Below are positions 1 through 6,293 of a stretch of 10,910 bases of DNA, in pieces. Origin of the DNA: Dehalococcoidia bacterium CG2_30_46_19 (GTDB taxonomy: Bacteria > Chloroflexota > Dehalococcoidia > GIF9 > AB-539-J10); NCBI GenBank assembly GCA_001872925.1, contig MNYD01000105.1, positions 1-10,910 of the forward strand. The letters run 5' to 3'. How positions within the stretch are numbered: position 1 is the first letter of the stretch; each line of letters begins with the position of its first letter. Made by a program: the position numbers and the translations under genes. The notes beneath the pieces were generated by a model. That model was not told the origin of the DNA. It did no database searches and saw nothing but the letters and a program-made list of their open reading frames with translations.

Positions 1-1044
1 AAAACCAGCTTCGGTTACCTGGAAGCTTTGTCCCTGACCTACATTAACATAGCCAGGACTTGCGCCAAACCAGGCGCTGGAATTCCATCCAGTCTGGTTT
101 ATCGCTAAGGTCCCTGTTATCTTTGGCTCTACGCTGAAGATCCTGGTAGCGCTCCACGGACTCCACAGCCCGGCATTATTTTGAGCCCTTACTTTCCAAG
201 TCCAGTTATCGAGGTATTCATGGGTAAGCTCTCCCCCTATTATCTCGGAGTATTCAGAATCGGTGACAGAAGCATTGACCACTGGTGAACTCTCACCCTG
301 GCGTATCACATAAATCTGATACCCGGCTATGCCGCTTTCTGGGTCTGAGGAGTCGCTCCAATCAAAAAACCATGCTTCATCGGGCTGAGGTTGAGTAGCA
401 CCCCCGGCTGGAGAGGTAAGGACTGGCGTACTTGGCGGTGTAGTATCTTCATGCACTGTTATTTGAGCAGTGGCATTCACGCTTCCAGCCTCATTGGTAG
501 CTATCAAGGTATAAGTGATGGTGTCACTCGGAGATACGTCTCTAGTGCCGCTGAGAGCCACATTGCCTATGCCATGGTCTATGCTCACTGTAGCTGCGCC
601 AGTCACTTCCCAACTTAAGGTGGAGGTTCCTCCAGAACTAATTGTGCCCGGCTCAGCATTAAAAGAAAGGATGACTGGTTCTGGTATTGCCTCAGCGACT
701 GTGACATTGGCAGTGACATTTTCAGACCAGGCATCATTATTATCCTGGACTCTAAAAGAGATAGTATGGCTTCCGACCGAGAGCGATGAAGTGGTGAAAG
801 AGGCAGATGTGCCAATCTCGCCATCAATGCTCGATGTCCATCTATAAGCAACCACGGTACCATCGGAGTCAGTGCCATGACCGGTGAAAGTTACTCCCAC
901 CCCCTGTGTCGGCTCAGGAGGTACAATAGAATCTATATATGCAGTAGGGGCTTTGTTCCCCACACAGCCACCAAGGGCTATTGCCATTACTAACAAAAGG
1001 GATAGAAGAGCCGCAATCCTGCTGTTACCTGGTTTGGTTTTCAT
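1..1044 (-). CDS. Secreted lipoprotein with PKD, Ig-like and FN3 domains (3' end outside window)
   Basis: Open without a stop from the ATG at 1044 to the left edge: 348 codons, C-terminus missing. Residues 1-27 are a lipoprotein signal: Lys at 2 and 4, a hydrophobic core, then lipobox LGGC with Cys27 as the likely lipidated residue. Mature part: PKD-like domain about 33-117 (the GTDSDGTVVAYRW and FRVQDNN segments are typical), Ig-like domain about 122-198 (SWEVTGAATVSID, then ITYTLIATNEAG), FN3-like domain about 204-305 (DWSDSSDPESGIAGYQIYV, then WTWKVRAQNNAG), and the start of a further segment from about 308. These folds are extracellular binding or spacer modules. No catalytic domain is visible, though one could lie in the missing part. 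There is no SD sequence, but a strong promoter ends 13 nt before the ATG. It follows ybeY on the same strand after 158 bp and is probably transcribed separately. Exact ligand unknown. Confidence 0.85.
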   Translation of the reverse strand, partial: MKTKPGNSRIAALLSLLLVMAIALGGCVGNKAPTAYIDSIVPPEPTQGVGVTFTGHGTDSDGTVVAYRWTSSIDGEIGTSASFTTSSLSVGSHTISFRVQDNNDAWSENVTANVTVAEAIPEPVILSFNAEPGTISSGGTSTLSWEVTGAATVSIDHGIGNVALSGTRDVSPSDTITYTLIATNEAGSVNATAQITVHEDTTPPSTPVLTSPAGGATQPQPDEAWFFDWSDSSDPESGIAGYQIYVIRQGESSPVVNASVTDSEYSEIIGGELTHEYLDNWTWKVRAQNNAGLWSPWSATRIFSVEPKITGTLAINQTGWNSSAWFGASPGYVNVGQGQSFQVTEAGF

Positions 1045-1057
1045 GGCTTACTTACAC

Positions 1058-1086
1058 AGTATAGCGAGGAGTTAATACGACGTCAA
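1058..1086 (-). promoter_or_regulatory. Promoter of the lipoprotein gene (near-leaderless)
   Basis: On the minus strand, TTGACG (1086-1081), a 17-nt spacer and TATACT (1063-1058) each match the sigma70 consensus at 5 of 6 positions. The expected transcription start is about 1051, only some 7 nt before the ATG at 1044. This fits the absence of a Shine-Dalgarno sequence. Confidence 0.65.
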
Positions 1087-1202
1087 TAGGAAAGGCATAA
1101 TGTTTGGCAATTTTTAAAAATCTTAGAAGTTTATTCTCTGTAATGAAGGGAGAGGTTTGCTTTCCTTCTATATCCAACAATTCTAAGAGACTCAAATCAG
1201 CT

Positions 1203-1673
1203 TTAAGTGTAAATAGCTTTCTCCAGAAGCTCTCCTCCTCGAGCCTTCATTCTAGCCTCTTCCTCAGGCTTCTCGTGGTCATAGCCCAGAAGGTGAAGTA
1301 TTCCATGGATAATCAGTAATGCCAGCTCTTGCTCCGTTGAATGCCCTTGTTCCTCAGCTTGTTCCACCGCTTTGGGATAAGAAATGATTACCTCCCCAAA
1401 ATGGGTTACATCATCGGGAGGAGAAACAAAGTCAGCATCAGCCCCTTGTTGAGGAAGCATATAAAAGGCGAGCACATCCGTAGGTTCATCTATGCCTCGA
1501 TAATCTCGATTAAGCCTCCGCACCGTCTCAGAATCGGTGAAAACCAGGCTCATTTCGTATGGGGGTGTTATGCTTTCAGCTTTAAGAACTTCCTGAGCTA
1601 ACTTCCTTACCCACTGCGCATCAATGCACTTCTGGAATTCCTGCTCAATTTGAATGCCTATTTCCCCCTTCAT
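1203..1673 (-). CDS. ybeY: Endoribonuclease YbeY (16S rRNA maturation)
   Basis: 156 residues, the usual YbeY length. YbeY is a single-metal endoribonuclease acting in 16S rRNA 3'-end maturation and ribosome quality control in the cytoplasm. The hallmark zinc site HGILHLLGYDH is intact, with His123, His127 and His133. The conserved segment LNRDYRGIDEPTDVLAF (54-70) holds Arg59, the arginine known to matter for activity, and the PTDVL core. FGEVIIS (92-98) is the usual strand before the helix carrying the metal ligands. The ATG at 1673 lacks an SD sequence, but a TAAAAT box lies 11 nt upstream, suggesting a very short leader. It lies 119 bp after the small basic gene on the same strand. The common bacterial neighbours of ybeY (phoH-like, era) are not in the window. 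Confidence 0.95.
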   Translation of the reverse strand: MKGEIGIQIEQEFQKCIDAQWVRKLAQEVLKAESITPPYEMSLVFTDSETVRRLNRDYRGIDEPTDVLAFYMLPQQGADADFVSPPDDVTHFGEVIISYPKAVEQAEEQGHSTEQELALLIIHGILHLLGYDHEKPEEEARMKARGGELLEKAIYT

Positions 1674-1684
1674 AGCAAATTGCT

Positions 1685-1712
1685 ATTTTACCCCCGGATG
1701 TAGTTCTATTAA
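1685..1712 (-). promoter_or_regulatory. Possible short-leader promoter of ybeY
   Basis: Minus-strand TTAATA (1712-1707, 4 of 6 matches), a 16-nt spacer and TAAAAT (1690-1685, 5 of 6). The start codon at 1673 would lie only a few bases after the predicted transcription start. The near-perfect palindrome TAGCAAATTGCTA (1673-1685) overlaps the start codon and the -10 box and could be an operator, or chance. Confidence 0.35.
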
Positions 1713-1792
1713 CGGATAATAGTGGCGTTTATGCACTTGGGGGAAATACCTAAAGAAGAGAAACCATGAATGCTTTACTAGACGAAGCTTAG

Positions 1793-1984
1793 TTATTTCA
1801 CTAATTGCCTTCTGATTTTCCCCAAAGATTCCTCAGCCAAACTAATCGCCAAAGCATGAGGGTCCATAGATTCTACCGATCGTTTTTTGAAAGAATTTGG
1901 GAAGAATTTCTTCTCAAACTCTTGCGTCGATCTATACACCTGGTCTTGTTTCTTACCTCTTAGTTCTTTCTCCTTTCCTCTCAT
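1793..1984 (-). CDS. Small basic protein of unknown function, coupled to the proteasome-like gene
   Basis: I choose the ATG at 1984 (63 residues) over an upstream ATG at 2011 because an excellent SD sequence, AAGGAGG, lies 6 nt before it. The protein is very basic in its first half (MRGKEKELRGKK, then KKRS) and ends in a more amphipathic stretch, MDPHALAISLAEESLGKI, followed by RRQLVK. There is no signal peptide, membrane segment or cysteine pair. It overlaps the end of the preceding reading frame (stop at 1953) by 32 bp, so the two are co-transcribed and probably translationally coupled. The overlap and strong SD argue it is a real gene that works with the proteasome-like protein, perhaps as a partner, substrate or nucleic-acid-binding subunit. 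I do not recognise the family; the role is inference from context only. Confidence 0.7.
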   Translation of the reverse strand: MRGKEKELRGKKQDQVYRSTQEFEKKFFPNSFKKRSVESMDPHALAISLAEESLGKIRRQLVK

Positions 1985-2453
1985 TTTCCGCCTCCTTGTA
2001 ATACTTAGCAAAGAATTGGGGATTCAATTCCGACTTAAAGTAATGCTTTCTTTTGATCCAGATAAACCCATCACCTTTCGAAATCACAGCAACATCAATC
2101 GGTCCCGCAACCGTTTCAGTCCCCATTGTAACCTTTCGTCTGAATGAAGTTAAATTTACAAGTGCTTCTGCCATCGTTGCCAGTTCATCTTTTGGAAGCC
2201 CAGCAACAACAACATCCATAACAGGATCCACATAATTGGCTCTTATATAATTTCTCAGACGTTGTTGGTAATCTTTAGATATCTTATTATTTGCCTGTTT
2301 CAATTTTTTAAGAGTGTCCGCTTTTTCTTCGTCGTCAAATTTTTCGAAACTTTCAACAACAATTTCCGCATATTTATTAAGTAGCCCCGATAAATTTTCT
2401 TCCACATAGTCTCGTACATTAGGAGCAATCCCTTCCATAAATGTGTCTACCAT
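1953..2453 (-). CDS. C-terminal part of frameshifted proteasome-like Ntn hydrolase
   Basis: 166 residues from an ATG at 2453 that overlaps the stop of the preceding frame (ATGGTAG). The frame is open further upstream to a TAG at 2495-2493, and that upstream stretch reads AAIIPFAQRE directly before MVDTFMEGI. It therefore looks like the continuation of a single protein rather than an independent gene. Residues 18-70 are charged and helical (a possible coiled coil). The segment GPIDVAVISKGDGFIWIK (117-134) resembles the closing strand of proteasome/HslV-type folds, where a GGPIDVAVI-like strand is common. If expressed separately it could be started by coupling at the overlap, with a weak AAAGAG before the ATG. 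Otherwise the product is lost unless the repeat length or the reading frame shifts. Confidence 0.75.
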   Translation of the reverse strand: MVDTFMEGIAPNVRDYVEENLSGLLNKYAEIVVESFEKFDDEEKADTLKKLKQANNKISKDYQQRLRNYIRANYVDPVMDVVVAGLPKDELATMAEALVNLTSFRRKVTMGTETVAGPIDVAVISKGDGFIWIKRKHYFKSELNPQFFAKYYKEAENERKGERTKR

Positions 2454-3280
2454 TTCTCTTTGAGCAAAGGGAATAATTGCAGCTCTCTCTCTCTAGCCGA
2501 ATCTGAATATCGTTCTTTATATTTAAGTCTGTTGTTAACAATTCCCTCCACATCAAATGATTTGAGCGACGGGAAGGGCTCTTTTTCTCCAAAACCAGCG
2601 ATCACTACCCCAGAAATATTTGCTGGGAAGATATCTTTTGAGAATAAACTTGCACTAATTTCTCTCAATTGGTTCACAGAGGTAGCAGATATTGGTAGTT
2701 TCTCGAAAATCTCTTTTCTTGCCTTATCAATAGTATCACAATATTTCTTTATTATGTCTTCAATATGAGTTTCTGGAATTGATGGTAGCATTTTAGTTTT
2801 TCCCAGTTTGTTATGGTGTTCTCTTATGACATTGGTTGTTATTTGTTTAACTTGGGTATTTGTAATTTCCCCTTCTTTATCTATAATCGATTTTACTTTC
2901 TCTCTGATATCGTCGCTAATAAGAGCAAAATAACTAAGAGTAGTCTCGTATAGATACTCCTTTTGTTGCTCTCCCAGAAATAACGGATTGCCGTTATTCA
3001 AGAAGGCAATGAAATTGTCAGCATATTCTTTTAATGTATCAAGCTTCTGCTTGCCCAATTTACTCCTATATATCTTTATTATAGTTTCCCACGGGAGTCC
3101 CATAAAACTAGCACTCCCATAAACCATTATGCCCACAGAATAATATTTAGAGAGCATAAAAAGCTTATTAGCTGAAGCAAAGACCTTTTGCTCCCATTCC
3201 CCTTCTTGCCCCATTGTAACAGCACTATCGGCAGCAAGAGCAATTGCCTCTTTATTCATTATCGCGATCTCAGCTGTCAT
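2447..3280 (-). CDS. Proteasome/HslV-like Ntn hydrolase, N-terminal part (frame broken at 2483-2494)
   Basis: 277 residues as read; about the first 265 belong to the conserved protein. The start is clear: GAGGA lies 6 nt before the ATG. Residue 2 is Thr, which Met removal would expose. Counting from it, Asp18 falls at position 17, the place of the catalytic Asp17 of proteasome beta subunits, within ALAADSAVTMG (compare the D-S-R-A-T motif). ANKLFML (37-43), then VGIMVYGSA, matches the Lys33 strand and following GG loop; Lys39 is the likely Lys33 counterpart. A long helical insertion (about 65-215) separates this from SGVVIAGFGEKEPFPSL (223-239) and FDVEG, like the later sandwich strands. Proteolysis or another Ntn activity is inferred. 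No HslU or other AAA unfoldase gene lies in the window. The true C-terminus continues in another frame. Confidence 0.8.
   Translation of the reverse strand: MTAEIAIMNKEAIALAADSAVTMGQEGEWEQKVFASANKLFMLSKYYSVGIMVYGSASFMGLPWETIIKIYRSKLGKQKLDTLKEYADNFIAFLNNGNPLFLGEQQKEYLYETTLSYFALISDDIREKVKSIIDKEGEITNTQVKQITTNVIREHHNKLGKTKMLPSIPETHIEDIIKKYCDTIDKARKEIFEKLPISATSVNQLREISASLFSKDIFPANISGVVIAGFGEKEPFPSLKSFDVEGIVNNRLKYKERYSDSARERELQLFPLLKEKW
2483..2494. repeat. (CT)6 dinucleotide microsatellite at the frameshift point
   Basis: Six CT units on the plus strand (AG on the coding strand), flanked by AG on both sides. The reading frame of the proteasome-like gene changes exactly here. Removing one unit joins the N- and C-terminal frames as SARER-AAIIPFAQRE-MVDTFMEG without a stop. 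Confidence 0.85.
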
Positions 3281-3319
3281 GTTGCTTCCTCAATATTAAA
3301 CTAAATTTCGCACAACTTT

Positions 3320-3325
3320 AGTATA
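3320..3325 (-). promoter_or_regulatory. Possible -10 box of the proteasome-like gene
   Basis: TATACT on the minus strand (5 of 6 matches), about 40 nt before the ATG at 3280, which leaves room for the SD-containing leader. No good -35 box at 16-18 nt was found. Confidence 0.3.
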
Positions 3326-3450
3326 ACAAATTTCCTCCTGTTCCTATAATAAGTGCCAGTTTTAACTCTCTTGATACATCAGCATTATAGTCCTTTGGCT
3401 GTTCTTGTTTAAGCCTTTATATAGAGCGTTTAATTATTACCCTGAATGGC

Positions 3451-3492
3451 AGTGAAGGGTCTCTAGATTGCTTCGCTTCACTCGCAATGACA
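3451..3492. repeat. Dispersed palindromic repeat, copy 1
   Basis: The inverted arms AGTGAAG (3451-3457) and CTTCACT (3476-3482) interleave with a second pair, ATTGC (3467-3471) and GCAAT (3484-3488). The block ends with CTCGCAATGACA (3481-3492), identical to 8535-8546; GATTGC (3466-3471) also recurs at 8494-8499. It lies in the 272-bp divergent spacer between the proteasome-like gene and mutS. Sequences of this type are widespread intergenic repeats in many environmental bacterial genomes. Confidence 0.6.
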
Positions 3493-3516
3493 GGCAAGGC
3501 TACCAATCAATCTGAC

Positions 3517-3545
3517 TTTATATGTCCTTGAGTAACTAGTAAAAT
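3517..3545 (+). promoter_or_regulatory. Possible leaderless promoter of mutS
   Basis: TTTATA (3517-3522, 4 of 6), a 17-nt spacer and TAAAAT (3540-3545, 5 of 6). The predicted start of transcription (about 3552-3553) coincides with the mutS ATG at 3553, which has no SD sequence. Confidence 0.45.
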
Positions 3546-3552
3546 ACCAGCA

Positions 3553-6096
3553 ATGGCAGTAACACCGCTAAGGAAGCAGTATCTCAGAGTTAAGCAAAGG
3601 TATCCCGGGGCAATAGTCTTTTTCAGGCTGGGGGATTTTTATGAGACGTTCGATGAGGATGCCAAACTTGCCTCCCGTGAGCTGGATATCGTTTTAACCT
3701 CTCGTGGAATGGGCAAAGGACAAAAAGTACCCATGGCAGGAATCCCCCACCATGCCATAGATAATTATCTCGCCAGGCTTATCAATCGAGGCTATAAGGT
3801 AGCCATTTGTGAGCAACTCAGCCCTCCAGGCAAAGGATTGGTGGAAAGGGATGTCATTCGAGTAGTGACGCCAGGAACGGTAATTGAGCCTAACCTGCTT
3901 GAGGCCCGGGAAAACAACTACCTTGTCAGTTTAATCATCGAAGATGCAAAAGCAGGGATAGCTTATGTTGATATAACCACCAGCGATTTTGCCACCACGC
4001 AGCTTCCCGCCGATAGAGTTTCTCCGGAATTAGAGCGCTTGCAGCCAAGAGAGGTCCTCGTCCCTCAAAGCGCTGAGGTTTATCTGCAATTACCGTCCAC
4101 GGTAACAAAGGTCGATGATTACTGGTTTGATTTAGAAATCGCCCAGCAAGCTTTGCTGGAGCATTTTGGTGTGGCTACCCTGGAAGGCTATGGCTGTGCT
4201 CATTTGCCTCTGGCTATAAAGGCCGGCGGCTCACTAATCCATTATATTTCCGAAACTCAAAAAGAAGCTTTGCCCCAGCTAACCAGCCTTGCTACCTACT
4301 CTACAGATTCCTTTATGGCTCTTGATGGCCAGACATGCCGCAACCTGGAGCTTTTTCAAGGCGGCAGGTGGGGAGAGGCCGCCAATTCCTTGCTTTCTTT
4401 ACTTGATATGACCAGGACCGCTATGGGAGGCAGATTGCTCAAAAACTGGCTGGCTCAACCCCTTCTTGATATAGATAAGCTAAATCAACGGCAAGAAGCA
4501 GTCAACTGGTTCTACAACGATGGCTTAACTCGCCAACAGACCATGACCTTTCTGGGAGATATCGCCGATCTGGAGAGAGTAGTTAACCGGGTAAGAAGTG
4601 GCAAGGCAATGCCCAGGGAGTTGATAACATTGCGTACAAGCCTGGAAAAGGTAGCCCAGTTGAAGGCAACGCTCGATAATTGCCCCAACAAGTTAGTTGG
4701 CGAACTAAAACTCTTCCCCGAGATTGTAGATTTAATTGACCGAGCCATTGTTGACGAACCCGGTGACCTTGACCATGGGAATGTGATTAAGGAAGGCTTT
4801 TCCAGCGAGTTAGATGAGCTTCGTCACAGTTCAACCAAGGCTAAACAATACTTAGCCAGCCTGGAGCAAAGGGAAAAACAACGCACCGGAATTAAATCCT
4901 TGAAAGTAGGCTATAACAGAGTATTTGGCTATTACATCGAGGTATCCAGGGCAAATCTCAATCTGGTTCCCGAGGACTATATCCGTAAGCAAACCCTTGC
5001 TGAAGCTGAAAGGTTCTTCACCCCCGAGCTAAAGGAGTATGAATCGCTAATTCTTACCTCACAGGAAAAGATAGCTTATCTGGAAACGGCTCTGTTTAAC
5101 CAGGTTTGCCAGCAGATAGGCGCTAAAGGGGAACAGATTTTAACTACCGCAAGAGCTATCGCTCAAATTGATGTATTCTCCAATCTTGCTGAAGTGGCAG
5201 CATGTTACAACTACACCAGACCGGAGCTGACCAACGAGGATGTCATCGATATTAAAGAGGGACGCCACCCCATGGTAGAGAGAAGCTTGGGCAGCGATAA
5301 TTTCATTCCCAACGATACCTATCTCTGCAATAGCGATAGCCAGCTCATCATACTCACTGGCCCAAATATGTCGGGAAAATCCACCTACCTCAAACAGGTA
5401 GCTTTGATTGTCCTCCTGGCACAAATTGGCAGCTTCGTGCCCGCTAAATCAGCCAAGATCGGCATTGTCGACCGTATCTTTACCAGAATTGGGGCTCAGG
5501 AAGATTTAGCCGCAGGACAATCGACTTTTATGGTAGAAATGACCGAAACAGCAAACATCCTACATAACGCCACTACTCGCTCCTTGCTTATCCTGGACGA
5601 AATTGGACGAGGCACAAGCACTTATGACGGACTCTCTATCGCCTGGGCAGTGGCAGAATACATCCATGGAGCACCAAAATTGGGGGCAAAGACTTTGTTT
5701 GCCACGCATTATCATGAATTAACAGAACTCGCCAATACCCTGCCCAGGGTGAAGAATTTTAATGTCGCCGTGGCTGAGGAAGGAGATAAGGTTATCTTCC
5801 TGCATAAAATTATCCCCGGAGGCACTGATAGAAGCTACGGCATCCATGTAGCTCAGCTAGCTGGTTTGCCTAAATCGGTGACCAATCGTGCTCAGGATGT
5901 TTTAGCTAACCTGGAAAGCAGGAGCACTACTGGCAAAGGTAGGGTCCAACGGCGAGCAACAGTACCGCAACTCACACTTTTCCCCAAAGATTCTTTACTG
6001 GCTGATGAAATCTCCAGGCTCGACATTGATTCCCTGTCTCCTTTGGAAGCTATCACCAAACTCTACGAATTAAAACGAATGGCACAAGAGAAATAA
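3553..6096 (+). CDS. mutS: DNA mismatch repair protein MutS
   Basis: 847 residues, full length for MutS1. It binds mismatches and small loops in DNA and, with MutL, starts repair. The mismatch-reading motif Phe29-Tyr30-Glu31 lies in FFRLGDFYETF. Connector, lever and clamp regions follow (about 120-570). The ATPase domain has Walker A GPNMSGKST (603-611), Walker B LLILDEIGRGTST with Asp682 and Glu683, and the FATHYHEL switch (716-723). Near the C-terminus QLTLF (806-810) is a good beta-clamp binding motif, followed by the short helical C-terminal segment SPLEAITKLYELKR used for oligomerisation. The start fits the family, with TPLRKQYLRVK right after it. It has no SD and a candidate leaderless promoter. 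mutL, often adjacent, is absent; downstream come a MITE and dnaJ. All key residues are intact, so it should be functional. Confidence 0.98.
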   Translation: MAVTPLRKQYLRVKQRYPGAIVFFRLGDFYETFDEDAKLASRELDIVLTSRGMGKGQKVPMAGIPHHAIDNYLARLINRGYKVAICEQLSPPGKGLVERDVIRVVTPGTVIEPNLLEARENNYLVSLIIEDAKAGIAYVDITTSDFATTQLPADRVSPELERLQPREVLVPQSAEVYLQLPSTVTKVDDYWFDLEIAQQALLEHFGVATLEGYGCAHLPLAIKAGGSLIHYISETQKEALPQLTSLATYSTDSFMALDGQTCRNLELFQGGRWGEAANSLLSLLDMTRTAMGGRLLKNWLAQPLLDIDKLNQRQEAVNWFYNDGLTRQQTMTFLGDIADLERVVNRVRSGKAMPRELITLRTSLEKVAQLKATLDNCPNKLVGELKLFPEIVDLIDRAIVDEPGDLDHGNVIKEGFSSELDELRHSSTKAKQYLASLEQREKQRTGIKSLKVGYNRVFGYYIEVSRANLNLVPEDYIRKQTLAEAERFFTPELKEYESLILTSQEKIAYLETALFNQVCQQIGAKGEQILTTARAIAQIDVFSNLAEVAACYNYTRPELTNEDVIDIKEGRHPMVERSLGSDNFIPNDTYLCNSDSQLIILTGPNMSGKSTYLKQVALIVLLAQIGSFVPAKSAKIGIVDRIFTRIGAQEDLAAGQSTFMVEMTETANILHNATTRSLLILDEIGRGTSTYDGLSIAWAVAEYIHGAPKLGAKTLFATHYHELTELANTLPRVKNFNVAVAEEGDKVIFLHKIIPGGTDRSYGIHVAQLAGLPKSVTNRAQDVLANLESRSTTGKGRVQRRATVPQLTLFPKDSLLADEISRLDIDSLSPLEAITKLYELKRMAQEK

Positions 6097-6109
6097 CAGG
6101 AATAATTTG

Positions 6110-6119
6110 CTATAATTTG
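6110..6119. repeat. 10-bp direct repeat left of the MITE (probable target duplication)
   Basis: CTATAATTTG, identical to 6273-6282. The two copies sit exactly outside the inverted-repeat ends of the element at 6120-6272, as expected for a target-site duplication. Confidence 0.65.
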
Positions 6120-6272
6120 AGATTGTTTAGCAACCTATCCCCCTGACCCCCTTCCCTTAGCAAGGGAAGGGGGAGTGTAGATAAGAGAGGGGTGAAACCC
6201 CTCTCTGTAAATCTCTTCCCCCTCTCCTTTGAAGGAGAGGGGGATAAAGGGAGTGAGGTTAGTAAACACTCT
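6120..6272. mobile_element. 153-bp MITE-like element made of three hairpins
   Basis: The terminal inverted repeats are 17 nt long and match at 14 positions: AGATTGTTTAGCAACCT at 6120-6136 and AGAGTGTTTACTAACCT read on the minus strand from 6272 to 6256. Inside are three strong stem-loops. The first has a perfect 12-bp stem (6147-6158 with 6162-6173). The second has a 10-bp stem (6184-6193 with 6197-6206, loop GAA). The third has an 11-bp stem (6218-6228 with 6233-6243, loop TTGA). It has no coding capacity, so it would need a transposase in trans. The flanking 10-bp identical repeats support insertion by transposition. It lies between the mutS stop and the dnaJ start. The G/C-rich stems could also weaken read-through from mutS, although none is followed by a T-run. 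Confidence 0.7.
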
Positions 6273-6282
6273 CTATAATTTG
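6273..6282 (+). promoter_or_regulatory. Right copy of the 10-bp repeat, containing the -10 box of dnaJ
   Basis: CTATAATTTG contains a perfect TATAAT (6274-6279), 14 nt before the dnaJ ATG at 6294. The leader would be about 8 nt and no SD sequence is present. The -35 region now lies inside the MITE end and matches the consensus poorly. Confidence 0.5.
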
Positions 6283-6293
6283 GGGTTTAACTA

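Noticed and set aside
391..1075. Several plus-strand frames of 60-110 codons over the lipoprotein gene
   Set aside because: They are antisense shadows; the minus frame encodes a signal peptide and recognisable PKD, Ig and FN3 domains.
2447..2492. Classical -1 programmed frameshift site in the overlap
   Set aside because: I found no X XXY YYZ slippery heptamer in the zero frame here; the dinucleotide repeat explains the shift more simply, though slippage on it is not excluded.
2460..2768. 102-codon plus-strand frame opposite the Ntn-hydrolase gene
   Set aside because: Antisense to a better supported coding frame, no SD sequence and no recognisable family.
6147..6243. Hairpins after mutS as intrinsic terminators
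   Set aside because: The stems are strong but none is followed by a T-run, and they belong to the MITE-like element.
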